Origin: JBLZUR01 sp048565625
GTDB lineage: Bacteria > Pseudomonadota > Alphaproteobacteria > Sphingomonadales > Sphingomonadaceae
Reading direction: 5' to 3'
Length of the DNA: 64,000 bases
NCBI RefSeq assembly: GCF_048565625.1
Contig: NZ_JBLZUR010000002.1
Span: forward strand, 2,852,001-2,916,000
Every line of letters starts with the position of its first letter. The first letter of the stretch is position 1. Both the position numbers and the translations under genes were made by a program. The notes under the pieces are model-generated. The model did not search any database. It saw only the letters and a list, made by a program, of their open reading frames with translations, and was not told where the DNA came from. Positions 34,769-43,206 of this stretch are shown piece by piece.

Positions 34769-35344
34769 TTGGAAGCGCTGCTTACTTCGACGGTCGTGGT
34801 CGCCCTGGCGGAGATCGGCGACAAGACCCAGCTGCTGGCGATCGTGCTCGCGACCCGTTTCAAGCGGCCCGTGCCGATCATTATGGGCATCCTCGCCGCC
34901 ACCCTGGTCAACCACTTCCTGGCCGCACTGATCGGGTCCGAAGTAGCCGGTCTGCTGGACGGCTTCTGGTTCCGGGTCGTTATCGCCGTGTCCTTCATCG
35001 CGATGGCGGCCTGGGCCCTTATTCCCGACAAGTTCGACGAGGAGCGTCAGGCGAAACCGGGCCGCTCGGGTGCGTTCCTCACCACGCTGATCGCCTTCTT
35101 TCTCGTCGAGATGGGCGACAAGACACAACTCGCGACCGTGGCGCTTGGTGCACGGTATCATGCGGCGCTGGCGGTGACCGCAGGAACAACTTTCGGCATG
35201 ATGCTCGCCAACGTTCCCGCCGTGCTCTTCGGAAACGAACTGATCAAGCGCGTGCCCCTCAACATCGTTCGCATCCTTGCTGCGCTGCTCTTTCTAGTCA
35301 TCGGGCTGTGGCTACTCTTAAAGGCGCTTCAGATATTTAGGTAG
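34769..35344 (+). CDS. GDT1/TMEM165 family (UPF0016) manganese exporter
   Basis: Six-helix membrane protein, 191 residues, made of two inverted halves. Each half carries the family motif: EIGDKTQLLAIVLA near residue 15 and EMGDKTQLATVALG near 115. The start chosen is a TTG at 34769 giving (M)EALLTSTVVVALAE, with GGAGA eight bases before; no ATG fits. The upstream Mn riboswitch strongly supports Mn2+ efflux, as in MneA/Gdt1 relatives; Ca2+ or H+ exchange activity is possible. Confidence 0.88.
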   Translation: MEALLTSTVVVALAEIGDKTQLLAIVLATRFKRPVPIIMGILAATLVNHFLAALIGSEVAGLLDGFWFRVVIAVSFIAMAAWALIPDKFDEERQAKPGRSGAFLTTLIAFFLVEMGDKTQLATVALGARYHAALAVTAGTTFGMMLANVPAVLFGNELIKRVPLNIVRILAALLFLVIGLWLLLKALQIFR

Positions 35345-35431
35345 TCTGGAAGTTTACCACGCAGGTCGTTGTGGCCACCGGATGAAAGGCGTATTACGCA
35401 GGCTGAGCGAGGTTTATTTAAGGGGGCTCTG

Positions 35432-36562
35432 GTGACGCTGGTCGCGCCGGTTGACGCTGGCTTGCCGCGCCCGCACGTCCGCCGCGTGCCATTGGCGGGC
35501 GCAGCCTCGCGAGAGGGATCGCGTCAGGCGATGTGGATGACCCTCGGCCTGTGGGGGTTCACCTATCTCACCTTCCTGATGCCCAGCCTCGCGGATGACG
35601 GGCGGATCGCCTGGTACGGGTTTCCCATAGTCGCGGCTGCGGTCGGTGTCGGCCTGATCCTGTCAGACCCGCTCTACCTGTTGATGCGGGCGATGCGGGA
35701 GACCTTTCTGCCGGTGCGCATCCTGGTCGCCGGGCTTGCCGCAGCGGTCGCGGCGGCGCTTCATGCCGTGCTGGACGCGATAATCGTAAACGCGCTACGC
35801 GGCGTCTTCGCGCCCGAGACCGTCCGCGCTGTCACCGCCGCCATTCTGGTCGACAAGTTCCTCGCCTATATCTGGATCTACGAGCTCTACGTCATCGCGC
35901 TCGGCCTGATCTTCTCGGTCGCGCGCGCCAACCAGCACGACCAGCTCCTCTTGCAGGCGCAGGCAAACGCCGATCAGGCGCGGCTGACCGCCCTCCGCTT
36001 CCAGATCAATCCACATTTCCTGTTCAACACGCTCAACTCGATCTCCAGCCTGGTGGTCACCGACAGGCCCGAGGAAGCCGAGTTGATGATCGATCGGTTG
36101 GCCGAGTTCCTCCGCGCCTCGCTCTCGTCAGAATCGCAGGAGATGGTGCCCCTGGGAGAGGAACTGGCAACGATCGACGCGTATATCGAGATCGAAACCG
36201 TGCGGTTCGGCGATCGGCTCGGCTATGAGGTCGACTGTCCGCCCGGCTTGTCCGAGGTAATGGTGCCGAGCTTCATCCTTCAGCCGCTGGTCGAGAACGC
36301 GGTCAAGTACGCGGTCGCGGCCTCCCCGGCGGGAGCGACGATCCGGGTCAGCGCCTGGCGGGAGGACGGCACGCTCCGGATCGCCATCGTCGACGATGGG
36401 CTAGGTGTGCCGGAGCATCGCGAAGGTTATGCCAGCACCGGGCTCGGCGTGGACAATGTGCGGGAGCGGCTGGTTGCCGTGTTCGGCAAGGAGGCAACGC
36501 TCGCCACGCGCAAGCTAGACCCCGGCTTCGAAGCGCTGCTCTGCATGCCGGTTGCGTTCTAA
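35432..36562 (+). CDS. LytS-type sensor histidine kinase (complete)
   Basis: Membrane histidine kinase of the LytS/YehU (His_kinase domain) class, about 376 residues. The GTG at 35432 is favoured by AAGGGGG five bases upstream; a TTG 63 bases earlier is possible. Four helices (for example PIVAAAVGVGLILSDPLYLL) lead into the kinase core: the phosphoacceptor box RFQINPHFLFNTLNSISSL, the N box PLVENAVKYA, the G1 box IVDDGLGV and the G2 box STGLGVDNVRERL. All ATP-binding boxes are intact. No regulator is directly adjacent; the likely partner is the LytTR regulator at 39290. Confidence 0.85.
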   Translation: MTLVAPVDAGLPRPHVRRVPLAGAASREGSRQAMWMTLGLWGFTYLTFLMPSLADDGRIAWYGFPIVAAAVGVGLILSDPLYLLMRAMRETFLPVRILVAGLAAAVAAALHAVLDAIIVNALRGVFAPETVRAVTAAILVDKFLAYIWIYELYVIALGLIFSVARANQHDQLLLQAQANADQARLTALRFQINPHFLFNTLNSISSLVVTDRPEEAELMIDRLAEFLRASLSSESQEMVPLGEELATIDAYIEIETVRFGDRLGYEVDCPPGLSEVMVPSFILQPLVENAVKYAVAASPAGATIRVSAWREDGTLRIAIVDDGLGVPEHREGYASTGLGVDNVRERLVAVFGKEATLATRKLDPGFEALLCMPVAF

Positions 36563-36565
36563 AGC

Positions 36566-37081
36566 TCAATAGGGCGTTTCGCCGATCACGTTGCCGCCTT
36601 CGGCGTAGCGGCAGACCAGGAAATCGTCCTGCTGTCCATGGGCGATCGCACACCCGACCTGCCGGGAGGAGCGCCAGACCAACTGCGTATAATGGCCGAC
36701 GTCTTCCAGCTCGCCAGTGCGGCTGTTCGTCGGAAAAGCGCCCGGCTTGAAGTTCTTCTTCTCCGCGGCCCACAGCCCGACCATGTCCTCCGGACCATAA
36801 TATCCCCGCGTTCCCGCCCAGAGGTTCTCACCCGGAGGATCGGCATCGCTTGGATCGTCGGGCGAATGGATCAGCCGGCCCACCCGCGTCAGGTGCTTCG
36901 CCCACTCGGCGGCGCCGGCCGCGAGCTCCTTGTCCCAGACCAGCGGCGGCAGACCCAGTTCTGTACGCTCGCGATTATGCGCGGCGAGGAGCCGCGCCTC
37001 GATGGACAGGGGCTGGTGGGTGGCCTGAAGCGCGGGCGACAGCAGAGCCAGAGCGAGGATGGGAAGGAGGCGTTTGAACAC
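36566..37081 (-). CDS. CAP/SCP-domain secreted protein
   Basis: A 171-residue exported CAP-superfamily protein (SCP/PR-1 fold). A GTG at 37081 gives (M)FKRLLPILALALLSPALQA, a good signal peptide; the frame extends upstream without protein-like sequence. The domain shows AHNRERTELGLPPLVWDKEL, the GENLWAG loop, VGHYTQLVWRSSRQVGCA (with His and Glu-type putative metal residues) and the closing CRYAEGGNVIGE. The role of bacterial CAP proteins is mostly unknown. It is convergent with the LytS gene, three bases apart. Confidence 0.88.
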   Translation of the reverse strand: MFKRLLPILALALLSPALQATHQPLSIEARLLAAHNRERTELGLPPLVWDKELAAGAAEWAKHLTRVGRLIHSPDDPSDADPPGENLWAGTRGYYGPEDMVGLWAAEKKNFKPGAFPTNSRTGELEDVGHYTQLVWRSSRQVGCAIAHGQQDDFLVCRYAEGGNVIGETPY

Positions 37082-37304
37082 CGGCCCCAGATATTCGCCA
37101 AGGCCTGAGATACGGTTAACGGGGCGAAAGCAAAACGACGTCACGGCAACTCTCATCAATGAAGCGATGAGCGGCTCTCGGCGCTGACAGCATGCCAACC
37201 AACGACGCGACGACCGGTCGGCCTGGCGTCGCGATGGAGAGTCGTACCGGCGACGAAACATACGATACGAGCGGCAAAGCGCGGAGTGCGGGCGAATGCA
37301 GCCC

Positions 37305-37343
37305 AAAAAGAAAGGGCGCGCGAAGCGTCAGCTCCGCGCGCCC
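37305..37343 (-). terminator. Intrinsic terminator for the 37369-37950 gene
   Basis: On the minus strand GGGCGCGCG plus GAGC pairs with GCTT plus CGCGCGCCC around a TGAC loop, then TTTCTTTTTG follows. It lies 26 bases after the stop of the minus-strand gene ending at 37369, and supports that gene being expressed. Confidence 0.88.
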
Positions 37344-37368
37344 CTGTGGACGTCCATGCTGGAGAAGG

Positions 37369-37950
37369 TCAGGCCGAACGAAAGCGTCCGGTGATCGGTG
37401 CCACGACGGCGAAGAGGAGCGTCGCACAAACCAGGCCGATCATCTCGTCCTCGAAGTAGTCCGACAGACCGACAGCAAACGGTGGGAGGATGCCCGCCCA
37501 GACGGCGACCGCCAGCATCACCTGACGCCGCCGCGACGCCATCGTCAGCCGGCGTGCGCTGCGCTCCCGGCAAAGGCGAAAGATCGTCTCGATCTGCTCG
37601 CGCCGAAATCCAGCGGAAAGGAAGCGGACAGTCTCGCTTTCGCCCGCCATCCCGTCGCCGAGGCGAAGCGAGATGGCGAAGCGGCGAAGTGCCTCCAGCC
37701 GGGGATCGGCGAGCGTGTTCGCCGGCCGCGTGCCGAACAATGTACGCGCAATCCGCTGCGCCTTTTCCGCCAGCTTGCCGGGCACGGGGCGGTCGCGGCG
37801 CGACAGCACGACCACACACCTCTCGAGGTCGGTCAGCGCCGCGGGCTCGTTGGACACCACCAGCGCCAGCGGCGCGGCGCGCGCGGGCATCACGGGGGCC
37901 GAGTGGCGAAGCTGAAGAGCGGAGCGGGGCATTGGACGTGACCTCATCAT
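37369..37950 (-). CDS. Hypothetical protein with C-terminal helical hairpin
   Basis: Unrecognised protein of about 193 residues. The N-terminal part is basic (MMRSRPMPRSALQLRHS), the middle is helical (KLAEKAQRIARTLFG, EALRRFAISLRLGDG, REQIETIFRLCRERSARRL), and the C-terminus has two membrane helices (VMLAVAVWAGILPPFAVGL and MIGLVCATLLFAVVAPITG). Start is uncertain: ATGs at 37986 and 37950 both lack a clear ribosome site. The gene is real by its clean terminator and hydrophobic pattern. It is divergent from the degenerate LytS gene next door, so the two may share a promoter region and a pathway. Confidence 0.6.
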   Translation of the reverse strand: MMRSRPMPRSALQLRHSAPVMPARAAPLALVVSNEPAALTDLERCVVVLSRRDRPVPGKLAEKAQRIARTLFGTRPANTLADPRLEALRRFAISLRLGDGMAGESETVRFLSAGFRREQIETIFRLCRERSARRLTMASRRRQVMLAVAVWAGILPPFAVGLSDYFEDEMIGLVCATLLFAVVAPITGRFRSA

Positions 37951-38134
37951 CGGCCGATCGATCGGCCACCCGCCTCGTGCCCTCATGATTCGATTTGTGC
38001 AGCCAGGATGCTGCGGGTCCCGCGCAGTGGGCGACGAAGGCGAGAGAGCGGCCAGGCCGTGTTTTCGTCGCGCAGAATGCCGGTTTGGTCTGACTGGCGT
38101 AGGAAAAAGCGTTATCTCGCGTGACCTTAGCCGT

Positions 38135-39256
38135 ATGAAGTTGGACGCCATCCAGCGGTCTGCGGAGGACGGGCAGTCCATGCGCATCGATCCGCTCCGA
38201 TCCCGCACTCAGGTACCCTGGTCTCAGGCGTTGCGCCTGTCCGCGGGCCTGTGGCTGTTCGTCGCCCTGATCTTCCTGCCCCTGATCATCGCCCGGCATA
38301 CCACGGACACCCTGGCCAGCGTCGCGCTCGACTGCTCCACCTTCCTGGTCTCGATCGCCTTGTCGATGCCGCTCTTTGCGCTGTTCCGGGGCACCGCCAA
38401 TCTGTCTGCACCGCGCCGGCTGACACTCTGGACGGTGGCGGTGCTGGCCGCCAGCGCGGCGCAGATCCTGTTCGATCTCGCCTTCCAGCAATGGGTGGCG
38501 GACAATGTGAACCCGAACTGGGGGTCGATGCCGGCCAATCTGGTCCGCGCTTGGCAATCGGGCTTGAACTATGTTCTGGTCTTCGCGGTCAACATGGGCC
38601 TGTTCCAGCTGGCATTGATCCGTCGGCGCGCGCTGGCGCAGGAGCGTCATTTCGCCGCGATCCAATCAAGCACGCAGCAGGCGCAGATCGCCGCCCTCCG
38701 CTTTCAGGTGAACCCGCACTTCCTGTTCAACACGCTGAACGCGATATCCTCGCTGATCGTCGCGCAGCGCAATGAGGATGCCGAGCAGGTCGTGAACCAG
38801 CTCTCCGACTTCCTTCGCTCCACCGCAACGATCCGCCCTGACGATCTGATCGCGGTCGAGGAGGAGTTCGCCTTCGTGGAACGATATCTGGAAATCGAGG
38901 GCGTTCGCTTCGGCGAGCGGCTTGCGAGCACGGTCGATTGTGCGCCCGCTGTCGCCGACCGGATGATCCCCGCGCTCACGATACAGACCATCGTGATGTC
39001 CGCGGTGGACCACGCCGTGTCCCTGACGCGGGAGCGTGTCTCGCTTTCGGTCCGGGCGTCGCGGGTCGGGGAAGGGCTGCGCATCACCGTCGAAACCAGC
39101 ATGCCGCCAGGCGTCCTCACCGGCCTCGACGATGTCGATGACGAGATCGCCTCGGCCGAGGCGCGGCTGACGGCGCATTACGGCGGCGCGGCGCGGCTGG
39201 TGCGCGACGTGACCGAGGATCGCTTCGCGGTTATCATCACCATCGCAGAAGGTTGA
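38135..39256 (+). CDS. LytS-like protein with degenerate ATPase domain
   Basis: A 373-residue membrane protein of the LytS class. Four helices (for example WLFVALIFLPLIIARHTTDT and LNYVLVFAVNMGLFQLALI) precede RFQVNPHFLFNTLNAISSL, so the phosphoacceptor-region His is kept. The ATP-binding part has eroded: the N box expected as LVENAVKYA reads IVMSAVDHAVSL, there is no D-x-G-x-G G1 box, and the G2 glycine loop is missing. It therefore looks like a pseudokinase that may work as a partner of a complete kinase. ATG at 38135 is assumed; 38180 is possible. The LytTR regulator follows 33 bases later. Confidence 0.8.
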   Translation: MKLDAIQRSAEDGQSMRIDPLRSRTQVPWSQALRLSAGLWLFVALIFLPLIIARHTTDTLASVALDCSTFLVSIALSMPLFALFRGTANLSAPRRLTLWTVAVLAASAAQILFDLAFQQWVADNVNPNWGSMPANLVRAWQSGLNYVLVFAVNMGLFQLALIRRRALAQERHFAAIQSSTQQAQIAALRFQVNPHFLFNTLNAISSLIVAQRNEDAEQVVNQLSDFLRSTATIRPDDLIAVEEEFAFVERYLEIEGVRFGERLASTVDCAPAVADRMIPALTIQTIVMSAVDHAVSLTRERVSLSVRASRVGEGLRITVETSMPPGVLTGLDDVDDEIASAEARLTAHYGGAARLVRDVTEDRFAVIITIAEG

Positions 39257-39289
39257 CCGGCGCGCCGACGCCGGAGCTGGGGGCTTAGC

Positions 39290-40051
39290 ATGCGGGTTCT
39301 GCTTGTGGATGACGAGGTGCTGGCGCTCGATCGCCTGCGTACCCTCCTCGCCGACATGGAAGATATCGAAGTGGTCGGAGAGGCTAATGACGGCGACGCC
39401 GCCCTCGCGCTGATGCGGGAGACGCTGCCCGACGTTGTCATCCTCGACGTCCAGATGCCCGGCCGCAACGGGCTGCGCACCGCGGGCGCCATCGACATCG
39501 ATCCCGCGCCGGAGGTCATCTTCATCACCGCGCACGAGCATTATGCGCCCGACGCCTTCGACCTGGAGGCGGCCGACTACATCCTGAAGCCGGTGCGGTT
39601 CGAGCGGCTGCAGCAGGCGATGAACCGCGCCAAGCGCCGCCGCTGGCTCCGCGACGAGGCGGCGCGCGCGCAATCCCTTTCCGAGCAGATCGAGAGCGGC
39701 AAGGGGGCCGCCCGCCCGTCTTCCGAGGCGGAGATCTGGGTGCCCGGCCGCCATGGTCAGGTCCGCGTGCCCGTGGAGACGATCGACTGGATCGAGGCGG
39801 CGCGCGATTACGTCCTCCTCCACACGCCCCTGCGCAGCCACATGCTGCGCACAACCATGTCCGCGCTCGAGGAAAAGCTGGAGGGCAGCCAGTTGATGCG
39901 CGTCCACCGCTCCGCCTTCGTCCGCCCTTCCAAGGTGAGCGAGGTTCGCTGGGCCAATCGCACGGCGACCCTGGTCCTGCAGGACGGCGTCACGGTGCAG
40001 GTCGGCCCGAGCTACGTCTCGGCGGTCGAGGCGGCGCTGGGGATCGGATAG
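39290..40051 (+). CDS. LytTR family response regulator
   Basis: A 253-residue two-domain regulator. The receiver domain has the acidic pair in LLVDDEVLALDRL, the phosphoacceptor Asp53 in VVILDVQMPGRNGL, and Lys in YILKPVRFERL. A linker with a charged helix leads to a LytTR DNA-binding domain (VETIDWIEAARDYVLLHT, MRVHRSAFVRPSKVSEVRW). It follows the degenerate LytS gene in the same direction and is the only response regulator in the window, so it is the natural target of both LytS proteins. Confidence 0.94.
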   Translation: MRVLLVDDEVLALDRLRTLLADMEDIEVVGEANDGDAALALMRETLPDVVILDVQMPGRNGLRTAGAIDIDPAPEVIFITAHEHYAPDAFDLEAADYILKPVRFERLQQAMNRAKRRRWLRDEAARAQSLSEQIESGKGAARPSSEAEIWVPGRHGQVRVPVETIDWIEAARDYVLLHTPLRSHMLRTTMSALEEKLEGSQLMRVHRSAFVRPSKVSEVRWANRTATLVLQDGVTVQVGPSYVSAVEAALGIG

Positions 40052-40099
40052 GGCCGAAAGCCCTTGACCCTCCGGCCCGGCCCGCCCATCGCGCGCGCC

Positions 40100-41689
40100 A
40101 TGACGAACGTGAAGATCACCCGCGCCCTCCTCTCCGTCTCCGACAAGGCGGGCCTCGCCGATCTCGGTCAGGCGCTCGGACGACACGGCGTTGACCTCGT
40201 CTCGACCGGCGGCACCGCCAAGGCGCTTCGCGGTACCGGCCTCTCCGTCCGCGACATCTCCGATCTCACGGGCTTTCCCGAAATGATGGACGGGCGCGTC
40301 AAGACGCTGCACCCGAAGGTTCACGGCGGCCTTCTCGCCGTTCGAGACAATCCCGAGCACGCTGCCTCCATGACCGAGCACGCGATCGCACCGATCGACC
40401 TCGTCGTCGTCAACCTCTACCCCTTTGCGCAGACCGTCGCGAAGCGCGCGGATCGTGACGAGATCATCGAGAATATCGATATCGGGGGCCCCTCGATGGT
40501 CCGCTCCGCCGCTAAAAATCACGACCACGTCGTCATCCTGACCGATCCCGCCGACTATGCTGAATTGCTGGCCGAGCTGGATGCAAACGACGGCGCCACC
40601 ACGCTCCCCTTCCGCCGCCGCATGGCCGCCAAGGCATACGCCGCCACCGCTGCCTATGACGCGATGATCGCGGCGTGGTTCGCGCATAGCGATCAGGGCG
40701 AGGCATTCCCGGCGAGCCTCTCGGTGCCGCTGAAGAAAGCCGCCGAACTGCGCTATGGCGAGAACCCGCACCAGTCAGCCGCGCTCTACCTGCCGATCGG
40801 CCCTTCTGCGCGCGGGATCGCCCAGGCGGAGCAGGTGCAGGGCAAGGAACTGAGCTACAACAACTACAACGACGCCGACGCCGCGCTGGAACTGGTGTCG
40901 GAATTTCGTGACGGCCCGCCGACAGTGGTCATCGTCAAGCACGCCAATCCCTGCGGCGTGGCGAGCGCCGACACGCTGATCGAAGCCTATGAGGCGGCGC
41001 TCGCCTGCGACAGCGTCTCGGCCTTCGGCGGCATCATCGCCGTCAACCGGCCGCTGGACGGCCCGACCGCCGAAGCAATCAGCGGCATCTTCACCGAGGT
41101 CGTCGCCGCCCCGGCCGCCGATGAGGCCGCCCGCGCCGTCTTCGCGAGGAAGAAGAACCTGCGCCTCCTCATCACCGGCGACCTGCCCGACCCGACGCGC
41201 CCCGGCTTGATGCTGAAGTCGATCGCCGGCGGCATGCTCGTCCAGTCGCGCGACAATGGCGCAATCGCGGAAGCCGACCTCAAGGTCGTCACCAAGCGCG
41301 CGCCAACTCCGCAGGAGCTGACGGACGCGCTGTTCGCCTGGACGGTCGCCAAGCACGTCAAGTCGAACGCCATCGTCTACGCCAAGGACGGGTCCACCGC
41401 TGGCGTCGGTGCCGGCCAGATGAACCGCCTCGAATCCGCCCGCATCGCCGCCTGGAAGGCGAAGGATGCCGCGGAGAAGGCCGGCTGGGCGCAACCGCGC
41501 ACCATCGGCTCGGCGGTCGCCTCGGACGCCTTCTTCCCCTTCGCGGACGGCCTGCTGGCTGCGGTCGAGGCAGGCGCCACCGCCGTCATCCAGCCGGGCG
41601 GCTCGATCCGCGACGCAGAGGTCATCGCCGCAGCGGACGACGCCGGGCTTGCGATGATCTTCACCGGCATGCGCCACTTCCGGCACTAA
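40100..41689 (+). CDS. purH: Bifunctional AICAR formyltransferase / IMP cyclohydrolase
   Basis: Catalyses the last two steps of IMP synthesis. The ATG at 40100 (MTNVKITRALLSVSDK) gives 529 residues. The N-terminal IMP cyclohydrolase (about 1-200) has LVSTGGTAKALR and RVKTLHPKVHGG; the C-terminal transformylase has LRYGENPHQSAALY, KHANPCGVA and the ending SIRDAEVIAAADDAGLAMIFTG split across the last 50 residues. Length and motifs are normal. It is probably a single gene; the next gene is convergent. Confidence 0.97.
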   Translation: MTNVKITRALLSVSDKAGLADLGQALGRHGVDLVSTGGTAKALRGTGLSVRDISDLTGFPEMMDGRVKTLHPKVHGGLLAVRDNPEHAASMTEHAIAPIDLVVVNLYPFAQTVAKRADRDEIIENIDIGGPSMVRSAAKNHDHVVILTDPADYAELLAELDANDGATTLPFRRRMAAKAYAATAAYDAMIAAWFAHSDQGEAFPASLSVPLKKAAELRYGENPHQSAALYLPIGPSARGIAQAEQVQGKELSYNNYNDADAALELVSEFRDGPPTVVIVKHANPCGVASADTLIEAYEAALACDSVSAFGGIIAVNRPLDGPTAEAISGIFTEVVAAPAADEAARAVFARKKNLRLLITGDLPDPTRPGLMLKSIAGGMLVQSRDNGAIAEADLKVVTKRAPTPQELTDALFAWTVAKHVKSNAIVYAKDGSTAGVGAGQMNRLESARIAAWKAKDAAEKAGWAQPRTIGSAVASDAFFPFADGLLAAVEAGATAVIQPGGSIRDAEVIAAADDAGLAMIFTGMRHFRH

Positions 41690-41786
41690 GGCGCAACCGC
41701 GCGGAAGTCTGGGAGTGGGCTCCCCCCGGCGTGGCGCAACACTACAATCGCGCAGCCCACCCCCAACGCTCCTCCTGGCGAGGAGG
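41690..41786. repeat. Short imperfect palindromic region after purH
   Basis: GTGGGCT (41716-41722) and AGCCCAC (41755-41761) are reverse complements, and CTCCTCCTGGCGAGGAGG follows at about 41769-41786, right up to the stop of the PEP-CTERM gene. The design resembles family B ends but is shorter, so it may be a decayed copy or a bidirectional 3' hairpin. Confidence 0.4.
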
Positions 41787-42632
41787 TTAGCCGAACGAGG
41801 GAGCGCGCCTCGGCACCCGCGCTCCACGCAACGCGCCGCCGATCAGGCCGAAGCCGCCGATCAGCATGGCCCAACTGGCCGGCTCCGGCACTGCCGCGGT
41901 CTCGGTCAGGAACACACCCGAGTCCGATGTGTAGGTCGCCCCCGCAGGCACATCGATACCGAACTGGCCGGTGTGGCTGAAGTCGATACCGATGTTGATC
42001 GGGTTGTCGTTCGTGGCGGCGAACAGACTAAGGCCTGCGAACACGTCATAGCTCCCGGCACCATCGACGACAAAGGCACCGTTCAGCACCTTGTCGATGA
42101 CCTGGTCGACCGCCGTCGTCGGGCTCAAGCTGATGAAGTCGGATAGGCCGACAACCTTGTAGGCGTCGTACTTCGCATTGCCATAGTCGAGATAGCTGAC
42201 GCCCGATCCCGCACGATAGGCGTAGAGTGTCGCATAGATACCGAAATTGGCGGTAGAATTGCCTAAGCCGAGCGGCGCGCCGGCCGTGATCGACCCATCA
42301 TAACGGAACCGCACTCCCGCAGTCTGCCCAATCGCGTTGGACGAGAAGGTGAGCGTATCACCGAACGTGCCGACCACCTGACCGTAGTTATCCGGTCCGG
42401 TCATGTTCAGCGACGACTTCACTGTCCCGGCCTTCAGGTCGGCCGTCACCGCCAGGTCCGTGCCGTTCGAATGGAACTCCTGCCTGGCCGAGGTCGCTCC
42501 GTTGATGATCGTGCCGTTGATCTCCTCGCCATCGCCATAGAAGATGCGCGGCGACACATAGTAAGCGGCGAATGCTGGCGCCTGCGCGCAAGCGGCAGCC
42601 GCGATTGCTAATCCGATACAAAGCCTCGTCAT
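41787..42632 (-). CDS. PEPxxWA-CTERM sorting-domain protein
   Basis: A 281-residue secreted protein of unknown role. It has a signal peptide (MTRLCIGLAIAAAACAQAPA), a beta-rich body with many Gly/Thr/Asn residues and aromatic strands (VSYLDYGNAKYDAYKVVGL), and a C-terminal sorting signal: VPEPASWAMLIGGFGLIGGA followed by a basic tail. This is the PEPxxWA variant processed by an exosortase. No exosortase or EPS locus is in the window, so the partner must be elsewhere. The body suggests a surface or matrix protein. Confidence 0.85.
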   Translation of the reverse strand: MTRLCIGLAIAAAACAQAPAFAAYYVSPRIFYGDGEEINGTIINGATSARQEFHSNGTDLAVTADLKAGTVKSSLNMTGPDNYGQVVGTFGDTLTFSSNAIGQTAGVRFRYDGSITAGAPLGLGNSTANFGIYATLYAYRAGSGVSYLDYGNAKYDAYKVVGLSDFISLSPTTAVDQVIDKVLNGAFVVDGAGSYDVFAGLSLFAATNDNPINIGIDFSHTGQFGIDVPAGATYTSDSGVFLTETAAVPEPASWAMLIGGFGLIGGALRGARVPRRAPSFG

Positions 42633-42768
42633 GTCCCAACCTCCCGAGCGTGCTTGGCCCTTCAGGTATAAGCGTGGCGGGGACGGAAAACGGGTCAGGC
42701 GATTGCGAGAGAAATGAGCTGCCGGGGATGCGGGACCGAGTGCACGCTGCGAGCGGCAAGAGCGTGTG

Positions 42769-43206
42769 TCACTCTGACGAGATCGAGGCCCACAGAAAGA
42801 TCAGCGTGGCGGTGAGGCCGAGGATGCTGCGGCCGTCGTGCAATCGCCCCCATCGTTTCAGCAGATGGCGTGTTTCGCCTAAGTCGGCGGCATCGATCGC
42901 CTTCAGCCGCTTGTTGACGGGCATGATCACCAGAAGCGTGAACGGCCAGTTGGCGAGCAGCACCACGCTACCCAGTACGCATCGCCAGTCGCCGAGCACG
43001 TACCCTGCCCCCAGTCCCGCTACGCCGCCGCCGATTGCCAGCCCTGCCTGGATCGGCAAGGCGCGCGCATAGCTGGGTCGCCACTGCCGCAGTAACGGTC
43101 CGTCTTCGAGTTCAAGCCGTGCCGGATGCTCGACGAGGCTGATATAGCCCGCCGCCCCCGTGAAAAGCGCAGCTAGGACAAGCGCCACTTCGATGAGAAT
43201 GGTCAT
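42769..43206 (-). CDS. DUF1772-like four-helix membrane protein
   Basis: A 145-residue membrane protein. The ATG at 43206 overlaps the flippase stop (ATGA). Helices: ILIEVALVLAALFTGAAGYI, AGLAIGGGVAGLGAGYVLG, CVLGSVVLLANWPFTLLVIM and ILGLTATLIFLWAS. ANWPFTLLVIMPVNKRL and the position of RWGRLHDGRSILG are typical of DUF1772/anthrone-oxygenase-like proteins. The function is unknown here; coupling to the flippase may simply reflect co-transcription. Confidence 0.75.
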   Translation of the reverse strand: MTILIEVALVLAALFTGAAGYISLVEHPARLELEDGPLLRQWRPSYARALPIQAGLAIGGGVAGLGAGYVLGDWRCVLGSVVLLANWPFTLLVIMPVNKRLKAIDAADLGETRHLLKRWGRLHDGRSILGLTATLIFLWASISSE

